The notes below the pieces were generated by a model. The model did not search any database, was not told the DNA's origin, and worked only from the letters and a program-made list of their open reading frames with translations. From positions 104,245-168,244 of IMG/VR virus record IMGVR_UViG_3300031521_000011: a DNA stretch of 64,000 nt. One strand, given 5' to 3'. Below, piece by piece: positions 29,898 to 38,761 of the stretch; position 1 is the first letter of the stretch; every line of letters begins with the position of its first letter. The stretch is from a virus. A program made the position numbers and the translations under genes.

Positions 29898-31874
29898 TTA
29901 TTTCTTAGCAAAGGCGCTAAAGATATTTTGCTGTGCATCATTACGGGCTTCGGTTTTCACACGCTCAGCATTACCGAAGAATTCCTTAAGAATTGCCACC
30001 TGGGCAGAATGTTGATCAATCTGATTTTCCAGTTTTATAGTATCACGACTCTTACGCCGTGCCCGGGCCGCCATGCCGCCAACAACCTTCACTCGACTCT
30101 TTTCAAATTCTTCCCTGGCTGTATAGAATCGATTCGTAGCCTGCTGCGCAAAGAACTTCACATGCTCGTCCAGTACATCAATCACTTCAGTCACCTTCCT
30201 TGCTGCCTCCAGCATAAATTCTGGAAGATAACCAATTTCTTTCTCGTAATCGACATTTCGAGCTCCACGGCCAATCCTCTGAACGAGTGTGATTTCAGAG
30301 TTGCCAGCGCTGCCAATGACGACGCCACTGATTGATGGGATATTCACGCCGGCATCAAAAATTGTGCTACCAATGAGGATTTTGAACTTGCCCTTCCTGA
30401 ATTCTTTAATGGCCATCACCCGGGCGGCGTCAGCCGTTTCACCGTAGATATATCGCACATCATCTTCAGGAATACCTTGCTCTACAAACATATTCTTCAA
30501 GATGAACCCATGCTCAATGCGGGTAATCAAAACCAGGACAAATCTGCCATCATTTACCATTCTCAAAGTATGCTCTACAATCAATTCATTGCGAAGTTGA
30601 TTATTTACAATCCACTCCGTATAGGCTTCCGCATACTCAATACTGGTATCTTTTTCATTGTATAATCCGTGGTTAAAGGGGATGTACTTAATATCCAGTT
30701 CGCATAGGCGGCCTTTATCAATTTGCTCACCTGCCGATGTGGTAAAGATTGCCGGACCGGATTGTGCATTGATTTTTAATGAAGCGCCGTCGGTGCGCTT
30801 TGGAGTAGCTGAAAAAGTAAAACGAAGAGGAGCAAGGCACTTATCCAGCACATGATCCCATGTTGGAGTGCCTACTGCCTGACATTCATCTACGAGCAAT
30901 AACTTACACACATTCTCCAGCCATTCTTTCATTTGCTTTTTAGTTCTTGGATCTTTGAGTCGTGCATCAATGCTTTGTATTGTAGCAACTATTATCCTAG
31001 AGTTCAAGGGTGGAATGTTTTTAGCTGTCATTTCAGGTTTAAGTTTCGTTTTTCCAAAGACTCCATCCTTGATTTGATCTACATCCTCCGGATTCACACC
31101 CACCAAGAAATCTAAGAAAGCGTCTCTGGCGTCGTCCAGGAGCGCCTTTTTGTTGGCCAAAAAAAGTACCGGAACGCCAAATGCGCCAACGATCTTAACC
31201 ATCAGTATAGCTGTCTTTCCAAATCCGGTGGGAGCCTTTAGTATTCCTCGAAGATTTTCAACAGAGAGTCGCACTGCCTCATCTTGATCCGGGTCCGCCA
31301 CGATGCCAGCCTTGTTGTTTTCATTCCACTTCCATGGAAACTGCCGGGGAGGAAGCGCCTCATATGAAGTAGATACCGTATATGGCATATGCATCTCATC
31401 CAGCTTGGCCTTTACCAAATAAAGAAGACCTGATGGAAAAGTATGCTTTGTTTTATTGTACATTTCCACGTAGCCATCCCAATTGCCATTTGCGTAAGCT
31501 TTCTGATTCACAGCTGCTTTGAAGAAGTACCTGCATGCCTCATTGATGGGATTGTTGATCTTCGCAAACGTCTCTTCCGATGTATCAATTGTGCTATCGA
31601 GAATCTCGCAATTAATGGCAATGGGGCGGTTTGCTTTATATTCCTGTTCCCATTTTATGAACTCCTGACTGTACAGAAATTCTGCTCCAGACTTCTTTTG
31701 GTTGGCGATCCTTAAATTTTCAAAAAGGGTTATCTGCGCTTCTGGTATCCACCACCTGGGTGGATCATATCTCGCCCCGGGAACATGCTGCATGATGTCA
31801 ATCAATACATCGTTCTCAGTGATATTCTGCGCGCGGAGGGATACTTCTCCATGATAATGATGCACGCCGATCAT
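29898..31874 (-). CDS. Superfamily 2 DNA helicase, UvsW-like
   Basis: 658 residues. Walker A APTGFGKTA near residue 215, DExx-type motif LLLVDECQ near 330, motif III FTFSATP near 355, and C-terminal motifs GSTIFDAGVNIP and QRIGRGAR near 515-550 define an SF2 helicase. The ~200-residue N-terminal extension and overall layout recall T4 UvsW, which remodels branched DNA and helps switch from origin to recombination-dependent replication. Fits with the SbcC/SbcD pair in this genome. Confidence 0.85.
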   Translation of the reverse strand: MIGVHHYHGEVSLRAQNITENDVLIDIMQHVPGARYDPPRWWIPEAQITLFENLRIANQKKSGAEFLYSQEFIKWEQEYKANRPIAINCEILDSTIDTSEETFAKINNPINEACRYFFKAAVNQKAYANGNWDGYVEMYNKTKHTFPSGLLYLVKAKLDEMHMPYTVSTSYEALPPRQFPWKWNENNKAGIVADPDQDEAVRLSVENLRGILKAPTGFGKTAILMVKIVGAFGVPVLFLANKKALLDDARDAFLDFLVGVNPEDVDQIKDGVFGKTKLKPEMTAKNIPPLNSRIIVATIQSIDARLKDPRTKKQMKEWLENVCKLLLVDECQAVGTPTWDHVLDKCLAPLRFTFSATPKRTDGASLKINAQSGPAIFTTSAGEQIDKGRLCELDIKYIPFNHGLYNEKDTSIEYAEAYTEWIVNNQLRNELIVEHTLRMVNDGRFVLVLITRIEHGFILKNMFVEQGIPEDDVRYIYGETADAARVMAIKEFRKGKFKILIGSTIFDAGVNIPSISGVVIGSAGNSEITLVQRIGRGARNVDYEKEIGYLPEFMLEAARKVTEVIDVLDEHVKFFAQQATNRFYTAREEFEKSRVKVVGGMAARARRKSRDTIKLENQIDQHSAQVAILKEFFGNAERVKTEARNDAQQNIFSAFAKK

Positions 31875-31908
31875 TTATATTCACCTTTCTTCCCACAAAT
31901 ATGAAAAC

Positions 31909-31932
31909 AGGCCAAGCGCAATGCTTGGCCTG
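31909..31932 (-). terminator. Terminator for the small membrane gene at 31950
   Basis: On the minus strand CAGGCCAAGC pairs with GCTTGGCCTG around a 4-base loop and is followed by TTTTC. Confidence 0.8.
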
Positions 31933-31949
31933 AGGGTTAGGCCTACGGA

Positions 31950-32141
31950 CTATTCCTGCGAATCATTGATGGGCAGGATGCTCTGAGGTGTTACCGTTAT
32001 GACGATTCCGGTGCCGAGGTTGCTTTTCGCTTGCTCGACAATCATCGTGCCGGCTACCACCACAGCAGTCAATGCCGCGCATTTGACAACAGGGTTGGCC
32101 CATACCTTTTTACAAAATATTTTGAATTTTTCGCCAGCCAT
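31950..32141 (-). CDS. Small single-span membrane protein A
   Basis: 63 residues from ATG 32141; GAGGAG lies 8 bases upstream, and the GTG at 32150 overlaps that site. A basic N-terminus (KFKIFCKKVWANPVVK) precedes one transmembrane helix (AALTAVVVAGTMIVEQ). One of several look-alike tiny proteins in this genome, each short, basic at the start and with one Gly/Ala/Val-rich span. Has its own promoter and terminator. Confidence 0.75.
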   Translation of the reverse strand: MAGEKFKIFCKKVWANPVVKCAALTAVVVAGTMIVEQAKSNLGTGIVITVTPQSILPINDSQE

Positions 32142-32145
32142 AATG

Positions 32146-32197
32146 ATCACTCCTCTGACTTTTATTGACCCGATTGTAGCACAGTCAGAGGAGTGAT
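32146..32197. promoter_or_regulatory. 15-bp inverted repeat spanning the promoter of gene 31950
   Basis: ATCACTCCTCTGACT (32146-32160) and its perfect reverse complement (32183-32197) flank a 22-base centre that contains the -10 box. One arm lies in the promoter spacer, the other covers the ribosome binding site. Possible operator for a repressor. Confidence 0.6.
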
Positions 32198-32202
32198 GTC
32201 AA
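32173..32202 (-). promoter_or_regulatory. Consensus promoter for gene 31950
   Basis: TTGACA (32202-32197), 18-base spacer, TGC-TACAAT extended -10 (32178-32173), minus strand. Reads into the small membrane gene. Confidence 0.75.
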
Positions 32203-32242
32203 CAGACTTATTTCAGTATGTGTACTCCAAAAAGAAAAGGAA

Positions 32243-32260
32243 GGCGGGGTTTCCCCCGCC
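32243..32260 (-). terminator. Terminator after gene 32265
   Basis: GGCGGGG/CCCCGCC hairpin followed on the minus strand by a T-rich tract (TTCCTTTTCTTTTT). Confidence 0.8.
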
Positions 32261-32264
32261 GATT

Positions 32265-32402
32265 TTAGATATCGAGATTGCATCCGGTTTCCTTCAGACC
32301 TTTATAGAGCCCGAACGCCAGGGTTTCGCATAATGCGATCCCTGCCAGCACCAATGATGCCTTTATGATTGGATTCTTCAATAGGCTTGATAAGAAATTC
32401 AT
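32265..32402 (-). CDS. Small single-span membrane protein B
   Basis: 45 residues, ATG with AGGAGGT 6 bases upstream. Starts MNFLSSLLKNPIIK, then one hydrophobic helix (ASLVLAGIALCETLAFGLY), and ends near a GCNLDI tail. Resembles protein A in layout. Function unknown. Confidence 0.75.
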   Translation of the reverse strand: MNFLSSLLKNPIIKASLVLAGIALCETLAFGLYKGLKETGCNLDI

Positions 32403-32411
32403 GTTTACCTC

Positions 32412-33008
32412 CTACTTCTTGTCTGCTGTGAAAATGGATCTATACTGATCATTCAGAATCGAAGTTACAGCCTTTAAGCCAATGATTCCAGTAATGATTG
32501 CAGCCTGCTTCAGCGTGTTGCTTGACAGGGCATTCTTCACTTTAATGGCTATCTGGTTGGTCTTCTTATTACGATTTCTGATATAATCCAGGTGTGGATT
32601 TTGACTTACCGGCTTGCCTGCCGGCTTTGTGACTGCGAGTTCCTTCTCGGCCTCAGCAAAGGCTTTCTTTCGGATATCAGAGAACCTATTGTTGGTCCGC
32701 TCGAACTCTCCTTTTGTGCTTGTATCTGTGGTTGTTTTATAGTAATTGGATCCAAATCCGGAGGACGGTGCAGAGGATGCTGCCGAGGTACCTCCGAATC
32801 CCCCGGAAGATGTTGATGACTTTGCCGCTGCAGGGATTGCTGCCTCGAACTTCTTGACGTCGTTGGCCATAGGGGTTACATCCTTGATTCGCTTCGTAAA
32901 GCCTTCACCGAGGTCTTTCTTTGCAGCCTCTACGACAATGGGATCGGGAGCGTAGTAATCTCTGATAACCAGACTATTGAGGGCATCAACCTCATTAAAT
33001 TCTTCCAT
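32412..33008 (-). CDS. Unknown protein with Ser/Gly-rich middle and C-terminal hydrophobic helix
   Basis: 198 residues. N-terminal ~60 residues are charged; residues ~63-90 are low-complexity Ser/Gly/Ala; the C-terminus (TLKQAAIITGIIGLKAVTSIL) is a hydrophobic segment preceded by basic residues, like the small membrane proteins around it. Ends 10 bases before gene 32265. Possibly a membrane-tethered version of the same family. No known domain. Confidence 0.6.
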   Translation of the reverse strand: MEEFNEVDALNSLVIRDYYAPDPIVVEAAKKDLGEGFTKRIKDVTPMANDVKKFEAAIPAAAKSSTSSGGFGGTSAASSAPSSGFGSNYYKTTTDTSTKGEFERTNNRFSDIRKKAFAEAEKELAVTKPAGKPVSQNPHLDYIRNRNKKTNQIAIKVKNALSSNTLKQAAIITGIIGLKAVTSILNDQYRSIFTADKK

Positions 33009-33018
33009 ACTCCCTTCC

Positions 33019-33171
33019 TCACTTCTTGATTATTTCGACGTCCTGGATTTTTCCCTGTATTCCCAGGATTCCCTCCTTTATCGTCTGTGCTCCAAGTATC
33101 ACACCAGTGATACCGATCCCGGCTACAAGAGCCCCTCCAACCGTCTTAAGAATCGCCTCGCCCTTACCCAT
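33019..33171 (-). CDS. Probable internal-start small membrane protein C (50 residues)
   Basis: In-frame ATG 33171 has AGGAGG 7 bases upstream (ATAGGAGGAAGAAAG), much stronger than the site for the full-length gene. The product would begin MGKGEAILKTVGG and hold one Gly-rich span, matching the size and layout of the neighbouring small membrane proteins. Confidence 0.6.
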   Translation of the reverse strand: MGKGEAILKTVGGALVAGIGITGVILGAQTIKEGILGIQGKIQDVEIIKK

Positions 33172-33699
33172 CTTTCTTCCTCCTATTATCATAACTGATT
33201 TTACACTTTTGAATCTACGATACTCGTCGGGCGTTATCATCTCAACCGCATCATAGGCAGTAAGATATGGCTTTACGATCTTATAGAGCTTATCCGTGAC
33301 CTGATCTACCGGCAATACCTTGTCATCGATGCGAATTTCGATGATAGATGTGAGCCTTGTATTGTCAAAAATCGAGGATAAGAACTCTATTTCATCGCTA
33401 TCGAAAAAAATAGATTCCCTCTTTTCATCAAATCGTCTTTGAACCCTGGCTTTCCGATGTGGCTCAAATTCACCAACTCTTTTGTCAAACTCCACACAGT
33501 TTAAATCTTCAGCGCATTCCAAACTGTATTTTAAATCGAATACTGATTCACTTGCCGTAGCCCACACATCGCGAAATAACAAAGAAATCCTTGGGTGGAT
33601 GTACATTGCTATATCGTAATTTTCACTATCTTCCCTCTGCACAGGCACTGCATACGTGAAGTCTATCAGTATCCTCTCCGCAAAATATGGAACTATCAC
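33019..33699 (-). CDS. Unknown protein with C-terminal membrane helix
   Basis: 226 residues from GTG 33699 (GTAGGAG 4 bases upstream; a weak choice, but no better start is seen). The first 175 residues are soluble, charged and unassigned. The last 50 (GGALVAGIGITGVILGAQTI) form a membrane helix and are preceded in frame by a strong internal ribosome site, so a short product may also be made. Confidence 0.6.
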   Translation of the reverse strand: MIVPYFAERILIDFTYAVPVQREDSENYDIAMYIHPRISLLFRDVWATASESVFDLKYSLECAEDLNCVEFDKRVGEFEPHRKARVQRRFDEKRESIFFDSDEIEFLSSIFDNTRLTSIIEIRIDDKVLPVDQVTDKLYKIVKPYLTAYDAVEMITPDEYRRFKSVKSVMIIGGRKMGKGEAILKTVGGALVAGIGITGVILGAQTIKEGILGIQGKIQDVEIIKK

Positions 33700-33731
33700 A
33701 CCACTCCTACCCCTTTCCTATGCCAAACAAA

Positions 33732-33751
33732 GGGGCGGATTAATCCGCCCC
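33732..33751 (-). terminator. Terminator after gene 33757
   Basis: Perfect 20-base palindrome GGGGCGGATTAATCCGCCCC followed on the minus strand by TTTGTTT. Confidence 0.75.
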
Positions 33752-33756
33752 ACTGC

Positions 33757-33933
33757 TCATTTTTTTGTGATTTTATATTTGCCAAGCCTGGCCATACGCA
33801 TGACCTCTTCGCCCTCTACCTGGGCGGATTTTCGCGAAAAATCCATTAGGAGCGTCGCTCCCACGAATGTAATGCCTATCAGGAAAACATTACCTACGTG
33901 TTTACCGACTTGCTTGAGAACATCGTTAAACAT
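33757..33933 (-). CDS. Small single-span membrane protein D
   Basis: 58 residues, ATG after AAAGGAGGG with 9-10 base spacing. MFNDVLKQVGKHVG leads into one hydrophobic helix (NVFLIGITFVGATLLM), then a charged tail ending KITKK. Own upstream 18-bp promoter-like repeat and own terminator. Confidence 0.75.
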   Translation of the reverse strand: MFNDVLKQVGKHVGNVFLIGITFVGATLLMDFSRKSAQVEGEEVMRMARLGKYKITKK

Positions 33934-33955
33934 TGTCTGAATCCCTCCTTTGTAC

Positions 33956-33973
33956 TTTTATTACTTATACCAA
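33956..33973 (-). promoter_or_regulatory. 18-bp promoter-like repeat, copy 1
   Basis: TTGGTATAAGTAATAAAA on the minus strand, 22 bases upstream of the start codon of gene 33757. Identical to the copy at 40930-40947. TGG-TATAAG looks like an extended -10; no -35 is evident. Confidence 0.6.
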
Positions 33974-34009
33974 TTTTTTTGGTATTTAAGGTACAAAAAA
34001 GAAAAGGAA

Positions 34010-34033
34010 GGGGAGGGGCCGAAGCCCCTCCCC
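34010..34033 (-). terminator. Terminator after gene 34042
   Basis: GGGGAGGGGC/GCCCCTCCCC stem with a 4-base loop; minus strand continues TTCCTTTTCTTTTTT. Confidence 0.85.
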
Positions 34034-34041
34034 GTTTGTGA

Positions 34042-34233
34042 TTACTCAGCTGCCGGAACTGCCGGAACTATGGGCTGGTCTTCCTCGACCACGGGAACCA
34101 AGTTGACCCTGTCTTCAACGACAAGGAGGGCGGTTGCACCAACCGCCACTACACCAGCGCCGATAGCTACGCCCGTTGTGAGTTTGCGGTGTCTCTTGAT
34201 GGCCAGCAGAATCTTGGCGAAAAAGTTTTCCAT
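34042..34233 (-). CDS. Small single-span membrane protein E
   Basis: 63 residues, ATG after TGGAGGTATTGACAC. Basic N-terminus (MENFFAKILLAIKRHRK), one Gly/Ala/Val-rich helix (TGVAIGAGVVAVGATALLVV) and an acidic, Pro/Val-rich tail. Flanked by its own promoter-like repeat and terminator. Confidence 0.75.
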   Translation of the reverse strand: MENFFAKILLAIKRHRKLTTGVAIGAGVVAVGATALLVVEDRVNLVPVVEEDQPIVPAVPAAE

Positions 34234-34254
34234 GTGTCAATACCTCCAGGTTTA

Positions 34255-34272
34255 TTTTATATCTTATACCAA
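34255..34272 (-). promoter_or_regulatory. 18-bp promoter-like repeat, diverged copy 3
   Basis: TTGGTATAAGATATAAAA, 14-15 of 18 bases shared with the two identical copies, 21 bases upstream of gene 34042. Confidence 0.5.
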
Positions 34273-34303
34273 CGATATGGAAATATATGAAATTATTGAT
34301 GCC

Positions 34304-37300
34304 TCAGAATAACGTCGATAATGAGGCTGCGGAACTGGGTTTTTCTACTTTGGTGATTTCGCTGGAGCTTCCGTCGTTGACAAAGTCCTTGATATAGAAC
34401 CTGTAAAAATTAACTCTAGGATGCTCATTCCCGTTATTCTCCTTTATCAGGTCATCATTCTTAAGCTGAATCACCTTCCTGACTGGCGGCGGGGTATTGA
34501 ATGCGAGCTGCACCCATTTCGTTACGTTGCGTGGGTAGATTCTTTCACCGGTCATATGTTCCTCTATGAAGCACTTGAGGTGAATCAGATTGATATCAAA
34601 CCAACCTTCTTTCTCGTTGTACTCTATGGGTTCCTGGTACTTATGGTTAAGTGGCATAGTATATGACCTGTCCTTGTAAGAAATCCTGCCAATAAATTCA
34701 TAGGCTATCTGTGTTACCACAAATTTCATGATGCCTTCTGGGGTTGAATCGTCTGCAGTCCTTCTCGCACCCACTATGATTGTGTCGTGATACTCTGTCA
34801 AAGCGGCCTCGTATGGACCATTGATTTCATCATATTTCATATTCGGATCACTGACTTTACCAGTAATGAAAGCATCTACGAACCGGGCAACGGTCAGTAG
34901 AGGATTAATCAACTGAGAGGCTCTGGGTGAATTTGTTTTGATTTTGTCGACTTTGCTGTCAAAAATATCATGCAGCAGTTTAAAATGAGTCAAGGCCGAA
35001 ATGCAGCACCGGCTGGTGAGATTGCGCATGATATCCATTCGTTCGCTGACATATGTCTTAGGGTCTTCCATCGATATGCCATCATCTGGCTTTATGCGAT
35101 AGCTCTTGACCTCAATGCACCTGTCTCCGATGATGTCCTCAATACCCAAAATGTTTAGGATAATCTTCGGCCCATACGGACAGAATGATTCTGTGAGATT
35201 GAGTTCAGTGTTGAACCGATAGACCAATCCGGCCTTTGTGTATCCGCCTTTAAGAACGGAGGCCATAACCGAATCCGCCGCCTTGGTTCGAGATGTAAGA
35301 TTCTCCATTTCATCCAGAATCATTGTGCCGCCTTCAACGGCAATTAGGCGGAATAGGCTGGCGTCAGTGATATTGATGGCGTGCTTTGCATCGAAAGCGA
35401 GTAGATACAGAACAGTGCCCAGTGTGGATTTTCCAGAACCCTTTTCACCATTAAGGTACAGATATGGGTATTCCATGAAAAGGTCATAGAAGTACGTCCC
35501 ATAGATATACAAAGCCAGCAGTTTATAGGTGAGCGTATCTTTGGAGAAATAGAATTTCCGAACCCAGCTCTCGATTTCCCTGATGATATTGCCGGGATCA
35601 AGCTGGTCATTCGTAAGCCCCTTATTCTTCCATTGATCCACCACAGATTGCCACAAGCTACACTCATGGGAGTCCATGATTGGCGCTGGCACTTCTTCAC
35701 GAAGCTCATACTTGTTATCCACCAGCAGCATACATTGAGGGTCTTTCCGTTTCAGGAGGTCGAGCCGAATTTCTATTCCATCATTACGAAGCAGGTATGG
35801 GATTCGCCGACACACATCTCCGTCACGCATTTCGCGTGTGAAGTACATGTAGGCATCGCCATTCCTCGTGTTGAAATATTGAGATATCTTCATCTTAGGG
35901 ATGTACTCCAGGTTTCCAATGACAGCGTCATTTTGCATGTCATTTAGTTCTTTTAGAATATTGTCAAAGACGTCATTGCTGAACTTTCTCTTCAGCTTAT
36001 CCACAAGGTTATTCGTATCAGTCCCCTTTGATCGGAAGAGATATCCAGCCAGCAGTTTCAGAACCTCGGTTTTATGGGTTGTGAATGCATACACCTCTAT
36101 CAATTCATCAAATGTATGCTTATCAAGATCCTTATTGAAGAACCTATCAATCTCCTCACCGAGGTAATAATGGAACGGCTTTATTTTGTTTTTACACCGA
36201 CTCAGTATTTGATTCGGATTTTGTTCCTCGATGCGTTCCTTGCCATTCTCATCCACCAGGAAAAACTCCATCTTCCCGATTACTTCCAGATTCCTATCAC
36301 GGTCCTTGATCTCGAAGTTGAGTATCTTGTGGCGATTTTTTACAGACCAGTTATTCACGCCGTCTCTGACGATGTGGAAGTTCTCCGTTAGAACAAACGG
36401 AGCTATCTTCATTAATTCGGTTACCGGCTTCGCATCGGAATTGTCGCGGTAATAGTCGTCAATGTCGTTGAAGACTTCACCAAAGTCCAACTTTCGGACA
36501 TCTTTATGTGGAAACCTTTCCTGTATCATCCTGTAGTATTTCCGGCCAGAATCGTCATTGTCGGTGGCCACAAAAATCTGAGCATCAACCTTCTCTAAAC
36601 CATCAAGCTGATTCTCTCCCTCTTCACGGACCATGCCGCCAAGCCAGATGACATTCTCCCAGCCGTTCTCAAATATAGACTCTGCATCGTTCTCACCCTC
36701 AACGACAACCGTTGATTTCTTGAAGGAATAGCCCGGAGCATAACCCAGAACTTTTGCGCCGGTAGAGTAACCCGGGGTGGGGGTTGTCTCGTTTGGCATA
36801 CAAGCGCCGAATGGATTCTTGATATTGAACCTCATTACATCGCCGGTGGACGGATGGAAATACGGATACACGTAGGACCCCTGCGGGAACCATACCTTTG
36901 CTTCCTTAATTTCATCCTTTGTATACCCATCTTTTTCCAAGATGTTGATGAGGCCCATATAGTCCACAGAAAACATAACCCTGAATTTAATCAGGGTTTC
37001 CTGCTTATGTTTTCTGACCTTGAGCTGATACTCAAGGGGTGTGTATTTTCGGTCTCGTCCCTTCACCTCTACTTTATACAGCTCCTCCATCGTCAGAAGC
37101 TTATTGTGATAGAAATCGACAGCCCTCATCCGCATATCTTGGATTCGGATACTATGCTCTGCTGCCTTGATCTCCTCTTCCGTACCAACCACAGGATATG
37201 GTATACCACTCCATTTTTCGAGATCGCGGATGATTTCATGACGAGTCTTGCGCAGTTTTTCACGCCCATAATTGATGTATGACGTGATGTGTGTGCCATG

Positions 37301-37507
37301 CCATCCGCATCCACCGGAAAAACAATTAACGTTATTAAGATTACCAACTGTTGCGCAGTCACTATGCCCGCACATTGGGCACGGCTCAAGTCTATATCCG
37401 TTCCCAACAGGCACAACTTTAATGCCGCCATACATAACATTGTAAAAATCCTCGACGGAGCCATTGATTTTACCGGCGACGATATCATACCAGCCTAGTC
37501 TGTCCAC
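34304..37507 (-). CDS. DNA primase-helicase (zinc finger, TOPRIM, P-loop ATPase)
   Basis: 1067 residues from GTG 37507 (AAGGGGT 4-9 bases upstream). A zinc-binding segment near 41-65 (CPMCGHSDC...CFSGGCGWHG), a TOPRIM core near 267-310 (VVVEGENDAES, then IFVATDNDDSG) and a P-loop ATPase near 687-735 (NGEKGSGKST, Walker B MILDEMEN) make a bifunctional primase-helicase. It synthesises RNA primers and unwinds the fork for the phage replicase. The helicase half looks closer to SF3/AAA-type phage helicases than to DnaB. A TACAAT box lies just upstream. Confidence 0.85.
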   Translation of the reverse strand: MDRLGWYDIVAGKINGSVEDFYNVMYGGIKVVPVGNGYRLEPCPMCGHSDCATVGNLNNVNCFSGGCGWHGTHITSYINYGREKLRKTRHEIIRDLEKWSGIPYPVVGTEEEIKAAEHSIRIQDMRMRAVDFYHNKLLTMEELYKVEVKGRDRKYTPLEYQLKVRKHKQETLIKFRVMFSVDYMGLINILEKDGYTKDEIKEAKVWFPQGSYVYPYFHPSTGDVMRFNIKNPFGACMPNETTPTPGYSTGAKVLGYAPGYSFKKSTVVVEGENDAESIFENGWENVIWLGGMVREEGENQLDGLEKVDAQIFVATDNDDSGRKYYRMIQERFPHKDVRKLDFGEVFNDIDDYYRDNSDAKPVTELMKIAPFVLTENFHIVRDGVNNWSVKNRHKILNFEIKDRDRNLEVIGKMEFFLVDENGKERIEEQNPNQILSRCKNKIKPFHYYLGEEIDRFFNKDLDKHTFDELIEVYAFTTHKTEVLKLLAGYLFRSKGTDTNNLVDKLKRKFSNDVFDNILKELNDMQNDAVIGNLEYIPKMKISQYFNTRNGDAYMYFTREMRDGDVCRRIPYLLRNDGIEIRLDLLKRKDPQCMLLVDNKYELREEVPAPIMDSHECSLWQSVVDQWKNKGLTNDQLDPGNIIREIESWVRKFYFSKDTLTYKLLALYIYGTYFYDLFMEYPYLYLNGEKGSGKSTLGTVLYLLAFDAKHAINITDASLFRLIAVEGGTMILDEMENLTSRTKAADSVMASVLKGGYTKAGLVYRFNTELNLTESFCPYGPKIILNILGIEDIIGDRCIEVKSYRIKPDDGISMEDPKTYVSERMDIMRNLTSRCCISALTHFKLLHDIFDSKVDKIKTNSPRASQLINPLLTVARFVDAFITGKVSDPNMKYDEINGPYEAALTEYHDTIIVGARRTADDSTPEGIMKFVVTQIAYEFIGRISYKDRSYTMPLNHKYQEPIEYNEKEGWFDINLIHLKCFIEEHMTGERIYPRNVTKWVQLAFNTPPPVRKVIQLKNDDLIKENNGNEHPRVNFYRFYIKDFVNDGSSSEITKVEKPSSAASLSTLF

Positions 37508-37542
37508 CGTACCCCTTCTTTCCTCGTTTGGCGAGTGTTCCT

Positions 37543-37571
37543 ATTGTAGCACCTTTTTTAGGTAAAATAAA
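37543..37571 (-). promoter_or_regulatory. Possible promoter of the primase-helicase gene
   Basis: Minus-strand TGC-TACAAT extended -10 (37548-37543); TTTATT at 17-base spacing is a weak -35. It shares the TGC-TAnAAT core with promoters at 32173 and 62729. Confidence 0.5.
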
Positions 37572-37640
37572 TACAAACTCCTCCTCATTATGAGTAGGGT
37601 TTTATCCCTTATTCAGCTCGCCCCTGACATTTTTTTCCTG

Positions 37641-38492
37641 CTAAAAGACGATGGTATATGGCTGAACGATTAAGCCAAGGGCTACAGAAATATCTCCGTT
37701 GGTCCACCCTGTAGTTGGATCATACATCTTCATCGTCACAGATCCTGGATTATCCGGATCCGTGACAGTATTATAATGCATGGAGACAAAATCGCTTTGA
37801 CCCTCGAATGCAGCCATCAACTCATACAGATAAAAGCTTTGCAATAGTATCGGTTCCTTGTCGTTAAGGGAAGGATTCATGATATTCTTTGCTGGCAGTA
37901 TTAACTTTATAGCGAATGATCGTTCTTTTTCCTTTGCTTCTTTGGTCATATTGTAGAATTTGAATTCCAGACTCATATTGGATATGTCTGGAATTATTGC
38001 CACAAATTTCCGCATTTTCTCCGCCCAGCTATTTTTGAAGATTAAATCCATCTGATCAATGAACTCCTTACGGTTAAAGACAAACATCTGGTCCTTCCAG
38101 TCCATAAAAAATCCATGGAACATATGGATATTGAGTCGTTCCGGCTGGGTGAAGGTTACGGTATCCCAAAGATCATCTTCATATCTGTAAAAAATATGAG
38201 TTAATCCGCCGGCAGCTTTCTCCCTGGAGATTACTTGCAGCAGAACATCTTCAGATTGCGTGATGCTTTCACCCTTCAGCTCGAAGAGTACCGTGCCGCC
38301 CGGCTGCCGGTCCGGTATCCTGACCCGTATAAAGAAGTGGCCGTTGGTGGCATAGGCCCATTGGCCTGCGAATACGACCCCACAAAGGTCGTATTCGTCT
38401 GTATTCTTGAAAAATCCGTATCCCTTCACCCGGCGCTGAATATCGCTGATAAAACTAAGATGCCTGACGACATCAGACTTTGCATTGAACAT
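37641..38492 (-). CDS. Unknown replication-region protein, possibly sliding-clamp-like
   Basis: 283 residues, ATG after CGGAGGG. Segments VVFAGQWAYATNGHFFIRVRIPD (near 37-60) and QSFYLYELMAAFEGQ...PGSVTMKMYD at the C-terminus recall, loosely, the strand patterns of DNA polymerase beta clamps. No diagnostic motif exists for that fold, so this is a guess from layout and from its location near the polymerase III alpha gene. Otherwise unassigned. Confidence 0.6.
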   Translation of the reverse strand: MFNAKSDVVRHLSFISDIQRRVKGYGFFKNTDEYDLCGVVFAGQWAYATNGHFFIRVRIPDRQPGGTVLFELKGESITQSEDVLLQVISREKAAGGLTHIFYRYEDDLWDTVTFTQPERLNIHMFHGFFMDWKDQMFVFNRKEFIDQMDLIFKNSWAEKMRKFVAIIPDISNMSLEFKFYNMTKEAKEKERSFAIKLILPAKNIMNPSLNDKEPILLQSFYLYELMAAFEGQSDFVSMHYNTVTDPDNPGSVTMKMYDPTTGWTNGDISVALGLIVQPYTIVF

Positions 38493-38761
38493 TACATTCC
38501 CTCCGTCAATTTTATTTGGGCAGCATTATAGATTTCATTCTCGTAGGCATATGCGAATTTATTTGCATCCAAGTATTTGATGATTTCGTCAATGCTGACA
38601 TCATCCTTTTTCATTTCATAGAGAATATCGTAGCATTTTGCTATAATATCCCCTACGATTTCACTATAGAGGAGACGGACATTGACAATAACACCATGCT
38701 TTCTTATAAGTCTGGACATGGTTTCTGTTACGATTTTCTCGAAATCCTGAGTGCGTATCAA
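38492..38761 (-). CDS. Small unknown protein
   Basis: 89 residues from TTG 38761, with GGAG about 10 bases upstream and the start overlapping the upstream stop (TTGA). Helical and acidic (DILYEMKKDDVSIDEIIKYL). Part of a tightly overlapping four-gene set from 40672 down to 38492. The next gene upstream has a similar C-terminal pattern (YLDANKFAYAYENE...AAQIKL versus TLDSYRFTYQRDE...SSQISL), suggesting tandem duplication. Confidence 0.65.
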   Translation of the reverse strand: MIRTQDFEKIVTETMSRLIRKHGVIVNVRLLYSEIVGDIIAKCYDILYEMKKDDVSIDEIIKYLDANKFAYAYENEIYNAAQIKLTEGM

